A DNA stretch of 40,529 bases from Bacteroidaceae bacterium (GTDB lineage: Bacteria; Bacteroidota; Bacteroidia; Bacteroidales; Bacteroidaceae), in contig JAFVTL010000049.1 in assembly GCA_017503235.1 (NCBI GenBank), positions 1 through 40,529 of the forward strand, written 5' to 3'. The number at the start of each line of letters is the position of its first letter. The first letter of the stretch is position 1. This document shows positions 1-7,506 of this stretch, one piece after another. The position numbers and the translations under genes were made by a program. The notes below the pieces were generated by a model. That model was not told where the DNA came from, did not search any database, and worked only from the letters and a program-made list of their open reading frames with translations.

Positions 1-4
1 GATG

Positions 5-36
5 CAAAGGTAAGGCGAATTTTAATTCTGACCAAA
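5..36 (-). promoter_or_regulatory. Leftward Bacteroides-type promoter leaving the window
   Basis: Read on the minus strand there is a TTTG box (33-36), a 20-base spacer and TACCTTTG (5-12). This fits the Bacteroidetes primary-sigma consensus TTTG-N19-21-TAnnTTTG exactly. It should start a transcript running left out of the window, so the served gene cannot be seen. Confidence 0.65.
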
Positions 37-419
37 CAATTCAAAGACTTTTTTTGAAGAAAAATAAAAAGTGTAACGCAAACACTTGATAATCAAAACG
101 TGCTGAAGAACATTTTTTTGAAGTACGAGTGTGGAGCGAGCATCGATTCACCACAGAATACACGGGGCGGCAGGATGGCACGCAGATGACACAGATGCGA
201 CGGATGACCACAGATTCTAATCTTGCCATGCGGATGAAAGCTAATGACCACGGATGACACCCCTCCCCTTTCACTCAGAGCGGAACGAAGTGAAGCGAAG
301 AGTCTCGAGAGCATCCACTTTCTGTTTCCACCTCTGGATTGGTAATCCCCCATATGACATCTCGACCAAAGAGATTAAAGCAAATAGAGAGGAATGACAC
401 AAATAATCGCCTAACAGTA
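37..419. other. Non-coding stretch with degenerate short repeats
   Basis: No credible gene is seen; the small frames here have no recognisable protein. The word GATGAC recurs between about 184 and 258 (for example CGGATGACCACAG and CACGGATGACAC). A segment at about 274-304 rich in GAACGAAGTGAAGCGAAGAG resembles one arm of the palindrome found between pta and ackA. It looks like eroded interspersed repeat DNA. Confidence 0.4.
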
Positions 420-448
420 TTGATATGTTATAAAAAGACTTAACTTTG
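420..448 (+). promoter_or_regulatory. Probable promoter of the DUF3237 gene
   Basis: TAACTTTG at 441-448 matches the Bacteroidetes minus-7 box TAnnTTTG. A TTG at 420-422 lies 18 bases upstream, one short of the usual spacing. The start codon at 480 would follow a leader of about 25 bases. Confidence 0.5.
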
Positions 449-479
449 CAGCAAATCATTAACTAAAAACGAACAAACA

Positions 480-983
480 ATGAAAAAACTACTGACCACA
501 ATCATGTTATTGGCTTTCGCCATCGGCATGAAGGCACAGAACGACGCTCCTCAACTGGAGTATGTAGTAGAACTGAAAGTAAAATGTGAAGGGGCATACC
601 AAGTCGGACAGACATCACACGGCAACCGTTTTGTCATCCCCATTGTAGGCGGAACCTTTGAAGGCCCTCAAATGAAGGGAATCATCTTCCCCGGAGGAGC
701 CGACTACCAACTTCAAGACGCCGAGCACGGCCGTACTGAAGTAGAAGCCATCTATAGCATCCAAACCGATGACGGAGTAAATATCCACATCCGCAACAGA
801 GGACTGATTTATACCGGCACCGACGAAAACGGAAATCCTCAATTCTATTTCCGCACTTCGCCCCAATTCGAGGCGCCCCAAGACAGCAAATATGCATGGC
901 TGAACAATGCCATATTCGTTTGCCAGCCGAATCTGAATGACCCCAACGGGCTTATCTGCTTGAAGATTTGGAAAGTAAAATAA
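480..983 (+). CDS. Secreted DUF3237 family protein
   Basis: 167 residues. Residues 1-20 form a signal peptide ending in an MKAQ-type cleavage site, typical of Bacteroidetes exports, so the product is probably periplasmic. The rest resembles the DUF3237 family: a beta-rich single domain with the FVIPIVGGTFEGP and GIIFPGGADYQ segments and a central EVEAIYSIQTDDGVNIHIRN stretch. I know of no established activity for the family. A TAnnTTTG box lies 31 bases upstream. The stop is 28 bases from the next start, and a single terminator follows the pair at 1963, so this gene and the hydrolase are probably co-transcribed and may act on the same small molecule or ester. Family assignment is from sequence memory; function is unknown. 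Confidence 0.75.
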   Translation: MKKLLTTIMLLAFAIGMKAQNDAPQLEYVVELKVKCEGAYQVGQTSHGNRFVIPIVGGTFEGPQMKGIIFPGGADYQLQDAEHGRTEVEAIYSIQTDDGVNIHIRNRGLIYTGTDENGNPQFYFRTSPQFEAPQDSKYAWLNNAIFVCQPNLNDPNGLICLKIWKVK

Positions 984-1011
984 TGTACTAACCCTATAAA
1001 ACATTCAACCC

Positions 1012-1944
1012 ATGAAGACAAAAGAAATGTTTCAATCGGCATTAGCCGCAATCTGCTTGATGGCATTCAGCCTCACCAGCATGAGTTTCACTACCGAAGA
1101 CGCACCCGGTTCAAGAATCGTTGAAGACGGTGGGACCGGCCCTTACAAGGCTATCATGAAGGAAGAAGCCTCCCTCAAGGCACACACCATCTTTGTACCC
1201 CAGGACTTGTCGGCCTTCAATCAAGACAAGCCGCTTCCCGTGTTGGTATGGGGCAACGGCGCATGTTCCAACTCACCGTTTGAACATTACCTGTTCTTGA
1301 ACGAAATCGCTTCGTATGGCTACATCGTAGTGGCTACCGGTTACATGCCCGAAGAAGGGGAAAGATACCACGGCCCCATGTCCACCACCGAGCAACAGAT
1401 TGAATCCATCGACTGGGTCATCGCTCAGAACGCCGACGAGTCTTCACCTTATTACAACAAGATTGACGTGAAGAATATCGCCGTAGCCGGAATGTCATGT
1501 GGCGGACTTCAAACGCTGTACAATTGTGCCGACAAGCGCATCAAGACATTGATGGTATGCAATAGCGGCCTCTTCAACGAATCGAACGCCGGAAGCGCTG
1601 TTGGTGGAATGCCTATGCCTCCGAAGTCGAAGCTGAAAGAAATCCATTCATCCATCATCTATATTCTGGGTGGTGAAACAGATATCGCCTATGGCAATGG
1701 CATGGACGACTTCAGCAAGATTGACCACGTACCGGCATGTGCCACCAATCTTCCTGTTGGCCACGGAGGCACCTACGCCCAACCACACGGAGGCGAATAT
1801 GCCATCGTTGCATTGGCTTGGCTGGATTGGCAACTGAAGGGCGACCAAGAAGCTGCCAAGATGTTCAAAGGTGACGATTGCGAACTGCTGAAGCGCAAGG
1901 ACTGGACCATCGAGAAGAACGCTTTGTTCGAAGATATGAAATAA
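1012..1944 (+). CDS. Secreted alpha/beta hydrolase (esterase-like)
   Basis: 310 residues with an N-terminal signal peptide (about 1-26). The alpha/beta-hydrolase fold is supported by the strand PLPVLVWGNGACSN (oxyanion region, about 75-88), the nucleophile elbow GMSCG with Ser162, a likely acid Asp224 in GGETDIAYGN, and a His251 or His259 in the GHGGTYAQPHGGEY segment. The layout resembles chlorophyllase and polyester-hydrolase-like proteins rather than lipases with large lids. Substrate cannot be told from sequence. It is second in a two-gene unit with the DUF3237 protein and is followed 18 bases later by a strong intrinsic terminator. Secretion and the neighbour suggest periplasmic ester hydrolysis; that is inference. 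Confidence 0.75.
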   Translation: MKTKEMFQSALAAICLMAFSLTSMSFTTEDAPGSRIVEDGGTGPYKAIMKEEASLKAHTIFVPQDLSAFNQDKPLPVLVWGNGACSNSPFEHYLFLNEIASYGYIVVATGYMPEEGERYHGPMSTTEQQIESIDWVIAQNADESSPYYNKIDVKNIAVAGMSCGGLQTLYNCADKRIKTLMVCNSGLFNESNAGSAVGGMPMPPKSKLKEIHSSIIYILGGETDIAYGNGMDDFSKIDHVPACATNLPVGHGGTYAQPHGGEYAIVALAWLDWQLKGDQEAAKMFKGDDCELLKRKDWTIEKNALFEDMK

Positions 1945-1962
1945 GCAAAAAAACGACATTAC

Positions 1963-2003
1963 AAGAAACGGAAGTACCCAACGGTGCTTCCGTTTCTTTT
2001 TTC
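1963..2003 (+). terminator. Intrinsic terminator after the hydrolase gene
   Basis: AAGAAACGGAAG (1963-1974) pairs perfectly with CTTCCGTTTCTT (1987-1998). The stem extends inward through a G-U pair and ACC/GGT to a 4-base loop, and the 3' side runs into a T tract. It closes the unit at 480-1944. Confidence 0.85.
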
Positions 2004-2447
2004 CTATACCTTATTATATATAGGAAGAAGTTGAAATTCATCGTCACTATATATAGGGAATAGTAGGGACACGCCATGGTGTGTCCGGGATTTGTTTGAG
2101 GAAGACAAAGGGATATAAAGACGATAGCTTTTGAAAACAACCGTCTCCCAAACAGAGAGACGAGCGTAGCGGAGGGGTATAGCGCAACTCATCAAAGAAC
2201 TCCGCGTCTCTGTGTCTCTGTGTTCTAAAAGAAATACTAACTCGATGCTTTACGACTCGTAAAGCGCCGTACTAACATCGCTAACTCATCACTCTGCAAA
2301 GTAGCTACCGCTGCATATAGTTTTATATAACGCTGAACATAGAGCTTTGTATCACCGGATATAGACCTATATGTAAAAGACGGAGGCTACTATGATAAAA
2401 TAAGCTTCCGTCTTTTAAAAGGCAATGTATCTATTATTATTTCCGCT
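2004..2447. other. Gene-free intergenic DNA with several hairpins
   Basis: No convincing coding region. Visible inverted repeats are GGACACGCC/GGTGTGTCC at 2067-2086 (one G-U pair), GCTTTACG/CGTAAAGC at 2247-2265 (perfect, 3-base loop), and the terminator-like hairpin at 2375-2416. The words CTCTGTGTCTCTGTG (about 2210-2222) and GATGCTTTACGACTCG recall repeats elsewhere in this window (30552-30604 and 34290-34350). Confidence 0.5.
2375..2416. terminator. Terminator-like hairpin with no obvious upstream gene
   Basis: AAAAGACGGAGGCT (2375-2388) pairs with AGCTTCCGTCTTTT (2403-2416), 14 pairs with one G-U if read on the plus strand. The flanking A and T runs make it look like a terminator in either direction. 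No ORF lies between the previous terminator (1963-2003) and this hairpin, so it may end an unseen small RNA or be a remnant. Confidence 0.5.
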
Positions 2448-2575
2448 CCAGCGGATGTCCTCATCCGCTGGCTGCGAGTATAAGCATCTCCAGATGCGAG
2501 AAGCCGATTCTGTTTGACAGGATTACAAATCCCTATACTAAATTACGGCGGATAGACATATCCGCCGTGACAGAA
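2448..2575. other. Cluster of perfect hairpins, possible structured RNA
   Basis: CCAGCGGATG/CATCCGCTGG (2448-2471, 4-base loop) is followed by GCATC/GATGC (2484-2497). Next, TTCTGT (2508-2513) and ACAGAA (2570-2575) enclose GGATT/AATCC (2520-2532) and ACGGCGGATA/TATCCGCCGT (2545-2568, 4-base loop), which would form a three-way junction. No known RNA family is recognised. It could equally be repeat-derived DNA. Confidence 0.4.
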
Positions 2576-2659
2576 CAAATGTATGAAGTTTTCATAAAAC
2601 AAGCAAAGAATTGGAAGAAAAAACAGATGCCGCCCATGGGGCTTTCAAACCCACCTACC

Positions 2660-2815
2660 AGGAACGGCTTCTGCTGGTGACCAGGAGCGTACTTTGCTGG
2701 TGACCAGGAGCGGCCGTTCCTGCTCGGAGGAAAGTACGCTCTTGGTCGGAGGAGCTTAATATACTGGTCGGAGGAGCTTAATGCGCTGGTCGGAGGAGCT
2801 TAATGCGCTGGTCGG
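2660..2815. repeat. Mosaic of short tandem and interleaved inverted repeats
   Basis: Two copies of TGCTGGTGACCAGGAGCG start at 2672 and 2695. Three 22-bp units sharing GGTCGGAGGAGCTTAAT follow at 2739-2760, 2761-2782 and 2783-2804, with a partial fourth to 2815. Inverted pairs are interleaved: AGGAACGG (2660-2667) with CCGTTCCT (2714-2721), and GAGCGTACTTT (2685-2695) with AAAGTACGCTC (2731-2741). No ORF explains the repeats. Confidence 0.75.
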
Positions 2816-2982
2816 GACGGTTTAGACACAAAGAAACTATACTGAAAATCAACGGTTTAATTTTATTTAACCAAAAATACAGCATCACAACTTATTCTAT
2901 TTTTCACTAAATTTACCTCTGAAAATGTATCATGCAGAAGGATACTTAGAGCTTCTGCCAACCCTAAAAAAGAAGGAAAAAC

Positions 2983-3294
2983 ATGTCAAAAGTGTATGCA
3001 GACCAAGTGGCCAAGGCACAGTTTCTTGTAGCCGGATTGAAAAAGAATTTCGAGCTGGTAAGTCCACGAGGTATCAGCAAAGAACAAATCGAAAGACTGG
3101 AAGCTGCAGCTAAAGAAGCGGCTGAGATGAATCAGGAAGTGGAAGCGCTCCGCGAAGAAGTACGCATGAAAGCGGCAAGTGCCAACAAGAAACTAACCGA
3201 AGTGAAAAACGGGATGACCAACGCCAAGCAGATTGTCAAGCGTTGCTTCGAACAGGAAAGATGGATTGACTTCGGAGTGACTGACAAGCGATAA
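2983..3294 (+). CDS. Small coiled-coil protein of unknown function
   Basis: 103 residues, no signal peptide. Residues about 35-85 are rich in Glu, Ala and Lys with heptad character (EQIERLEAAAKEAAEMNQEV and following), predicting a helical coiled coil. The C-terminus ends in a conserved-looking FEQERWIDFGVTDKR. An AGGA-containing purine-rich stretch just upstream of ATG 2983 makes this start preferable to frames opening at 2925. It stands alone between repeat-rich DNA and the 3' end of murF on the other strand. I do not recognise a family; it resembles small Bacteroidales hypothetical proteins. Confidence 0.6.
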   Translation: MSKVYADQVAKAQFLVAGLKKNFELVSPRGISKEQIERLEAAAKEAAEMNQEVEALREEVRMKAASANKKLTEVKNGMTNAKQIVKRCFEQERWIDFGVTDKR

Positions 3295-3315
3295 CGTAGG
3301 AGTTTCCGAATATTT

Positions 3316-3396
3316 CATCCGCAGATAATGCAGATAACGCAGAATCCTTTTTTCAAAGTAAAGAGGGAGCCGCGTCATCCGCGCAATCTGCGGATG
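3316..3396. repeat. Long-loop inverted repeat between convergent genes
   Basis: CATCCGCAGAT (3316-3326) is repeated inverted as ATCTGCGGATG (3386-3396). It lies between the coiled-coil gene and the convergent murF, where a terminator is expected, but the 59-base loop and lack of a T run make it a poor one. The GCGGAT word is shared with hairpins at 2448 and 2545. Confidence 0.45.
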
Positions 3397-3423
3397 GATA
3401 GTAAATGACGACAAGACCTTTTG

Positions 3424-4731
3424 TTACAACACATCAACCAAGCGATGCATCTTCATGCTGTTCGAGCCTTTTATCAGTATGTAACACCCCTCAGGGCGAT
3501 TTTCTGACAACACATTCTTCAAGGCCTCCATATCGGGGTAATGTTCAAACTCCGCATGAACCTCAGCAAACTCCGGCCCCACCAATACGATGCGTTCAAA
3601 GTCGCATTGACGCAAATGTTCCACCACCTTGCGATGCTCTTCACGACTTCCTTCGCCCAGCTCCTTCATGTCGCCCAGCAACACGATTTTATGAGGCACC
3701 TCCATCAGGCGGAAATTCTCAATGGCCGCCATCATGCTGGTAGGGTTGGCGTTATAGGCATCCACCACCAATTGATTGAAAGGCGTTTCCGTCAATTGTG
3801 AACGGTTGTTGGTCGGCACATAGCCTCCGATAGCATCGCACACATCCGCCACCGAAACTCCGAACGTACGGCCTACCGCCACCGCAGCCATTGCATTGGT
3901 CAGATTATAGGAGCCTATCAAATGAGTGTCTACCCTACCCCCACCTTCATTGGAAGTCCATTCGAAAGACAGGAAAGGGCTGCACGACAAGAGTTTCCCT
4001 TCAAACGCAGCTCCCGTACCGGGAGAAGCCGCATAGAAAACAGGCGACAGACGTCTTTCCTGCTGCATCTCCATCAGATGCGGATTGGCCGCATCCACAA
4101 AGGCTTCGTTCCGTTCGCGTCCATCCAGAAAGTCATACAATTCGCCCTTGGTTTTCTTCACGCCTTCAAAAGAGCCGAACCCTTCCAGATGCGCCTTCCC
4201 TACATTGGTAATCAACCCCGCATCGGGCATGACAATGTTCACCAGCGTACGGATTTCACCCGGGTGATTCGCCCCCATCTCGACAACCGCCACTTCGTGT
4301 TCCTCCGTCAAGCGAAGCAGCGTAAGAGGAACTCCGATGTGATTGTTCAGATTGCCTTGCGTATAGAGCACCTTGTACTTCTTCTGCAACACCGTCGCTA
4401 TCAGTTCCTTGGTTGTTGTCTTGCCATTGGTGCCTGTAATGCCCAGCACCTTCAGCTGCTTCATGGCGCAACGATGGTAGTTGGCCAACTGTTGCAATGT
4501 CTTCAGGCAATCGTCCACCAACAAGATGCGCGGTTCGTCCGCAGCGGCATATTCCGGTTCATCCACCACCGCATAGCGGCAGCCCTCCTCCAAAGCCTGA
4601 CGGGCAAAGGCATTTCCGTTGAAGCGGTCACCCTTCAATGCTATGAACATGGAGCCTTCGGGGCAATTCCGGCTGTCGGTAGTTACCGACGTACATTCCT
4701 TAAAGTATTTGTATAACGTTTCGATTTCCAT
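3424..4731 (-). CDS. murF: UDP-N-acetylmuramoyl-tripeptide--D-alanyl-D-alanine ligase
   Basis: 435 residues. It adds D-Ala-D-Ala to the UDP-MurNAc-tripeptide in the cytoplasm, the last soluble step of peptidoglycan precursor synthesis. The Mur-ligase ATP loop GITGTNGKTTT is at residues 97-107; an N-terminal substrate domain with TDSRNCPEGSMFIALKGDRFNGN precedes it, and EMGANHPGEI, NAYNANPTSM-type and LGDMKELG motifs follow in order. The frame opens upstream at 4782, but MEIETLYKYF (4731) is the usual N-terminus, and a minus-strand promoter at 4762-4793 lies inside that longer frame. It is divergent from folP. The ddl gene supplying its dipeptide substrate is at 18531. Confidence 0.95.
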   Translation of the reverse strand: MEIETLYKYFKECTSVTTDSRNCPEGSMFIALKGDRFNGNAFARQALEEGCRYAVVDEPEYAAADEPRILLVDDCLKTLQQLANYHRCAMKQLKVLGITGTNGKTTTKELIATVLQKKYKVLYTQGNLNNHIGVPLTLLRLTEEHEVAVVEMGANHPGEIRTLVNIVMPDAGLITNVGKAHLEGFGSFEGVKKTKGELYDFLDGRERNEAFVDAANPHLMEMQQERRLSPVFYAASPGTGAAFEGKLLSCSPFLSFEWTSNEGGGRVDTHLIGSYNLTNAMAAVAVGRTFGVSVADVCDAIGGYVPTNNRSQLTETPFNQLVVDAYNANPTSMMAAIENFRLMEVPHKIVLLGDMKELGEGSREEHRKVVEHLRQCDFERIVLVGPEFAEVHAEFEHYPDMEALKNVLSENRPEGCYILIKGSNSMKMHRLVDVL

Positions 4732-4761
4732 TCTTTTTATGACATTCATGATACATTGGGA

Positions 4762-4793
4762 CAAATATAGCAGAAAAAACACTCTTGAAACAA
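4762..4793 (-). promoter_or_regulatory. Promoter of murF
   Basis: On the minus strand TTG (4791-4793), 21 bases, then TATATTTG (4762-4769). This fits the Bacteroidetes consensus and places the transcript start about 25 bases upstream of ATG 4731, supporting the shorter murF start. Confidence 0.6.
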
Positions 4794-4813
4794 CAAAAGT
4801 CCAGAATTCTGCC

Positions 4814-4821
4814 TATATTTG
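4814..4821 (+). promoter_or_regulatory. Probable minus-7 box of folP
   Basis: TATATTTG on the plus strand matches TAnnTTTG, 28 bases upstream of ATG 4850. No TTG at the canonical 19-21 base spacing is seen. It is about 45 bp from the murF minus-7 box, so the two divergent promoters share a very small region. Confidence 0.45.
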
Positions 4822-4849
4822 TCATATCGAAACAATCCAGACAACCACG

Positions 4850-5713
4850 ATGCAGAAACACCAACCGTCATACATCAACGTGAAGGGGCAGCTGATGGAC
4901 CTTTCCCAACCTCGGGTCATGGGCATCCTGAACCTTACCCCCGACTCGTTCTATGCATCCAGCAGAAAACAGACGGAAGCCGACATCATCGGGCGATGCC
5001 GTCAAATGCTGGAAGAAGGGGCGGACATCCTAGATATCGGTGCCTGCTCGACACGTCCCGGAAGTTGCTCGACCAGCATCGAGGAAGAAACCGAACGGTT
5101 GCGTTATGGCTTGCAGATTATAAACAAGCATTTCCCTGAGGCCATCCTCTCCATCGACACCTTCCGCACCGATGTTGCCCGAATGTGCGTAGAAGAATAT
5201 GGAGCCGCCATCGTGAACGACATATCGGCCGGCGAACTGGACGGACAGATGCTTGCCTACATCGCCCGAGCGGGAGTGCCCTATGTGTTGACACATATGC
5301 AAGGAACTCCTACAGATATGCAGCAGGCTCCCCACTACGACCATCTGTTGAAAGAAGTGTTCTATTACTTCTCACAGAAAGTACAGCAATTGCGCGACCT
5401 GGGTGCCAAGGACATCGTGCTTGACCCCGGATTCGGATTCGGGAAGACGGTGGAACACAACTATTGTCTGATGAACCACTTGGAGGAATTCAGCATCTTC
5501 CAACTTCCCATATTGGTAGGAGTATCACGAAAATCCATGATATACAAGCCGTTGGGATGCCAGCCCGAAGAGGCGCTGAACGGAACGACCGTCCTTCACA
5601 CCGCCGCCCTGCTGAAGGGTGCCGCCATTCTGAGAGTACACGACGTGAAAGCCGCCCGTGAAGCCATCCAAATAGTAACCTTAATGAAAGCGCAATCCGC
5701 TTTCCAACCCTAA
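4850..5713 (+). CDS. folP: Dihydropteroate synthase
   Basis: 287 residues. It condenses p-aminobenzoate with dihydropterin pyrophosphate in folate synthesis and is the sulfonamide target. The family signature MGILNLTPDSF is at residues 24-34, followed by DIGACSTRPG, SIDTFR, IVNDISAGE, THMQGTP and LDPGFGFGKT in the order expected of the TIM barrel. The frame is open back to 4619, but ATG 4850 follows a minus-7 box at 4814 and gives the family's normal length. cdaA follows after 12 bases, so the two are probably co-transcribed, a pairing I recall as common in Bacteroidetes. Confidence 0.95.
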   Translation: MQKHQPSYINVKGQLMDLSQPRVMGILNLTPDSFYASSRKQTEADIIGRCRQMLEEGADILDIGACSTRPGSCSTSIEEETERLRYGLQIINKHFPEAILSIDTFRTDVARMCVEEYGAAIVNDISAGELDGQMLAYIARAGVPYVLTHMQGTPTDMQQAPHYDHLLKEVFYYFSQKVQQLRDLGAKDIVLDPGFGFGKTVEHNYCLMNHLEEFSIFQLPILVGVSRKSMIYKPLGCQPEEALNGTTVLHTAALLKGAAILRVHDVKAAREAIQIVTLMKAQSAFQP

Positions 5714-5725
5714 AACCCATCAAAT

Positions 5726-6490
5726 ATGTTCATCGAATTCGGCATCAAAGACTTCATAGACATTCTGTTAGTGGCCTATCTGCTCTATCAGACCTATCGG
5801 CTGATGAAAGACTCCGGTTCCATCAATATCTTTACAGGCATTCTGGTATTCATCGGCTGCTGGTTGATTGTATCGCAAGTGCTCGAGATGCGGTTGCTCG
5901 GAAGTATCTTCGACAAATTGGTCAGTGTCGGTACATTGGCCATCATCATACTTTTCCAGGATGAAATCCGCAAGTTCCTGCTCACCTTAGGTTCACACAA
6001 ACAGTTGGGAAGCCTCTTCCGGTTCTTTACCAAGAACAAGCAGGAGCAGTCCGAAAAAGCCGACATCATGCCTGTCGTCATGGCTTGTCTGAGCATGAGC
6101 AAAGGAAAGGTGGGCGCACTGATTGTATTTGAAAAGTCCATGCCGTTGAACGACATCATCCAAACCGGCGAGGTTATCCATGCCGACATCAACCAACGCC
6201 TCATCGAAAACATCTTCTTCAAGAACAGTCCGTTGCACGACGGAGCCATGGTCATCCGTCACAAACGAATCGAAGCGGCCGGCTGCATCCTCCCCGTATC
6301 ACACGACTTGAGCATCCCGAAAGATTTGGGCTTGCGCCATCGGGCGGCTCTCGGCATCTCGCAAGAGACAGACGCCTTGGCCATCATTGTTTCTGAAGAA
6401 ACCGGAGGTATATCCGCCGCTTATAAAGGTCAGTTCCACTTGCGCCTTACCGCCGAGGAACTGGAACGTCTGTTGACCAAGGAAGACTAG
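5726..6490 (+). CDS. cdaA: Membrane diadenylate cyclase (CdaA type)
   Basis: 254 residues. It makes the second messenger c-di-AMP from two ATP. Three hydrophobic segments (about 10-27, 35-52 and 60-78) anchor it in the inner membrane and are followed by the DAC domain. Catalytic motifs are intact: Asp172-Gly-Ala in SPLHDGAMVI and Arg204-His-Arg in GLRHRAALG. Length and topology match CdaA rather than DisA. It lies directly after folP. Unlike in Firmicutes, no cdaR or glmM follows. Its stop codon overlaps the stop of the convergent GNAT gene within a shared CTAG. Confidence 0.93.
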   Translation: MFIEFGIKDFIDILLVAYLLYQTYRLMKDSGSINIFTGILVFIGCWLIVSQVLEMRLLGSIFDKLVSVGTLAIIILFQDEIRKFLLTLGSHKQLGSLFRFFTKNKQEQSEKADIMPVVMACLSMSKGKVGALIVFEKSMPLNDIIQTGEVIHADINQRLIENIFFKNSPLHDGAMVIRHKRIEAAGCILPVSHDLSIPKDLGLRHRAALGISQETDALAIIVSEETGGISAAYKGQFHLRLTAEELERLLTKED

Positions 6491-7506
6491 TTCAGCATCA
6501 AGCTCATGAACGGATGTTCCGGCTCAAGCAGCATTGTTGCCAATTCATCCATTGTATATTCCCGATAGACCTTATCCGGGTGTTGTCCTTGTATGCAACG
6601 ACCGCCCTCGACTTGGTAATAACCTACATTTTGGGGGACTGATTCATCTTCCACTATTCGAATTGCCAACTTATCATCAGGATGGCAGATAGCCCATACA
6701 TCCAACAAAACTTTCAGATTGATTATCCGAACCATCCCCAAACAAGGGCTGTCATTCGAAGCTGGGTGCAAGCAATCCACTTCATCCGTTGCAAACACCT
6801 GTGCAGCCGCACGGAGCAACTCAAGACGAATGACTTCCTCCTTAACCAACAGTTCTTTGATGGTAACGTGCGCATCTTCCAACACGCCCAAAGCCATGCC
6901 GCATATTTCTCCTTCCTGACGGGCTACCAACAAACGGCCATTCCCCAAACGTAAATCGGCTATTATCGCACGAAAGTCATCCCAGGAATGCTGTACGCAA
7001 CACGGACGAAGGGCCATCATCTCTGCAAAGAACCGGTATTGTTCTTCCCGCTGTGCAATATCGTCAATTTCATCCTGCACATGACAGAGAGGTACCGCCT
7101 TGTCACCATTTGCCTTTACCGATGTAACCCCGTAATGAAACGTCGGGACATAACCCGAACGAGCATAATACTGGAACAGCCATTCTTCTGCAGGTATCAG
7201 CAAGGACAGCACTACCCCATCGGCATACATCCGACGATGTGTCTCATCCAGCAAATGCCGCATCACCCCTTGTCCCCGCCAATCGGGATGAGTACATGCA
7301 CCGGAGACATACGAAGCACGAACCGTCGTTCCGCACAAAGTCATCGTATAAGGAAGCGTCTGCAAAGCCGCAACCATCTTCCCGTTTTCACGGACACACC
7401 TATTCACTTCATTCCGGTAACGCATACTGAAATACAGGTCCATGAACTCTTCTGAATCTTCAAAGCAGAGTTTCCACAATGCTCTTACCTCCTCCTTGGC
7501 ATTCAT
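6487..7506 (-). CDS. GNAT N-acetyltransferase, Eis-like
   Basis: 339 residues. The N-terminal half is a GNAT domain with YVSGACTHPDWRGQGVMRHLL; the acetyl-CoA loop RGQGVM is at residues 77-82. A second GNAT-like half and a C-terminal sterol-carrier-like region give the overall size of Eis-type enhanced-survival acetyltransferases, including a C-terminal carboxylate region. Substrate unknown; Eis relatives acetylate amines such as aminoglycosides or protein lysines, but this cannot be assumed here. Its ATG overlaps the TGA of the upstream DUF2156 gene (ATGA at 7503-7506), indicating translational coupling. Confidence 0.75.
   Translation of the reverse strand: MNAKEEVRALWKLCFEDSEEFMDLYFSMRYRNEVNRCVRENGKMVAALQTLPYTMTLCGTTVRASYVSGACTHPDWRGQGVMRHLLDETHRRMYADGVVLSLLIPAEEWLFQYYARSGYVPTFHYGVTSVKANGDKAVPLCHVQDEIDDIAQREEQYRFFAEMMALRPCCVQHSWDDFRAIIADLRLGNGRLLVARQEGEICGMALGVLEDAHVTIKELLVKEEVIRLELLRAAAQVFATDEVDCLHPASNDSPCLGMVRIINLKVLLDVWAICHPDDKLAIRIVEDESVPQNVGYYQVEGGRCIQGQHPDKVYREYTMDELATMLLEPEHPFMSLMLN

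Noticed and set aside
41..459. Minus-strand small frames at the left edge
   Set aside because: Low-complexity, repeat-containing translation with no family resemblance; the region reads as degenerate repeats.
1878..2063. 61-codon frame across the hydrolase stop
   Set aside because: It overlaps the hydrolase in another frame and runs through its terminator.
2739..2815. Tandem 22-bp repeats as a CRISPR array
   Set aside because: The units are directly adjacent without variable spacers, there are only about 3.5 copies, and no cas gene is in the window.
3922..4716. 264-codon plus-strand frame
   Set aside because: It lies opposite murF, whose full set of motifs is on the minus strand; no recognisable protein.
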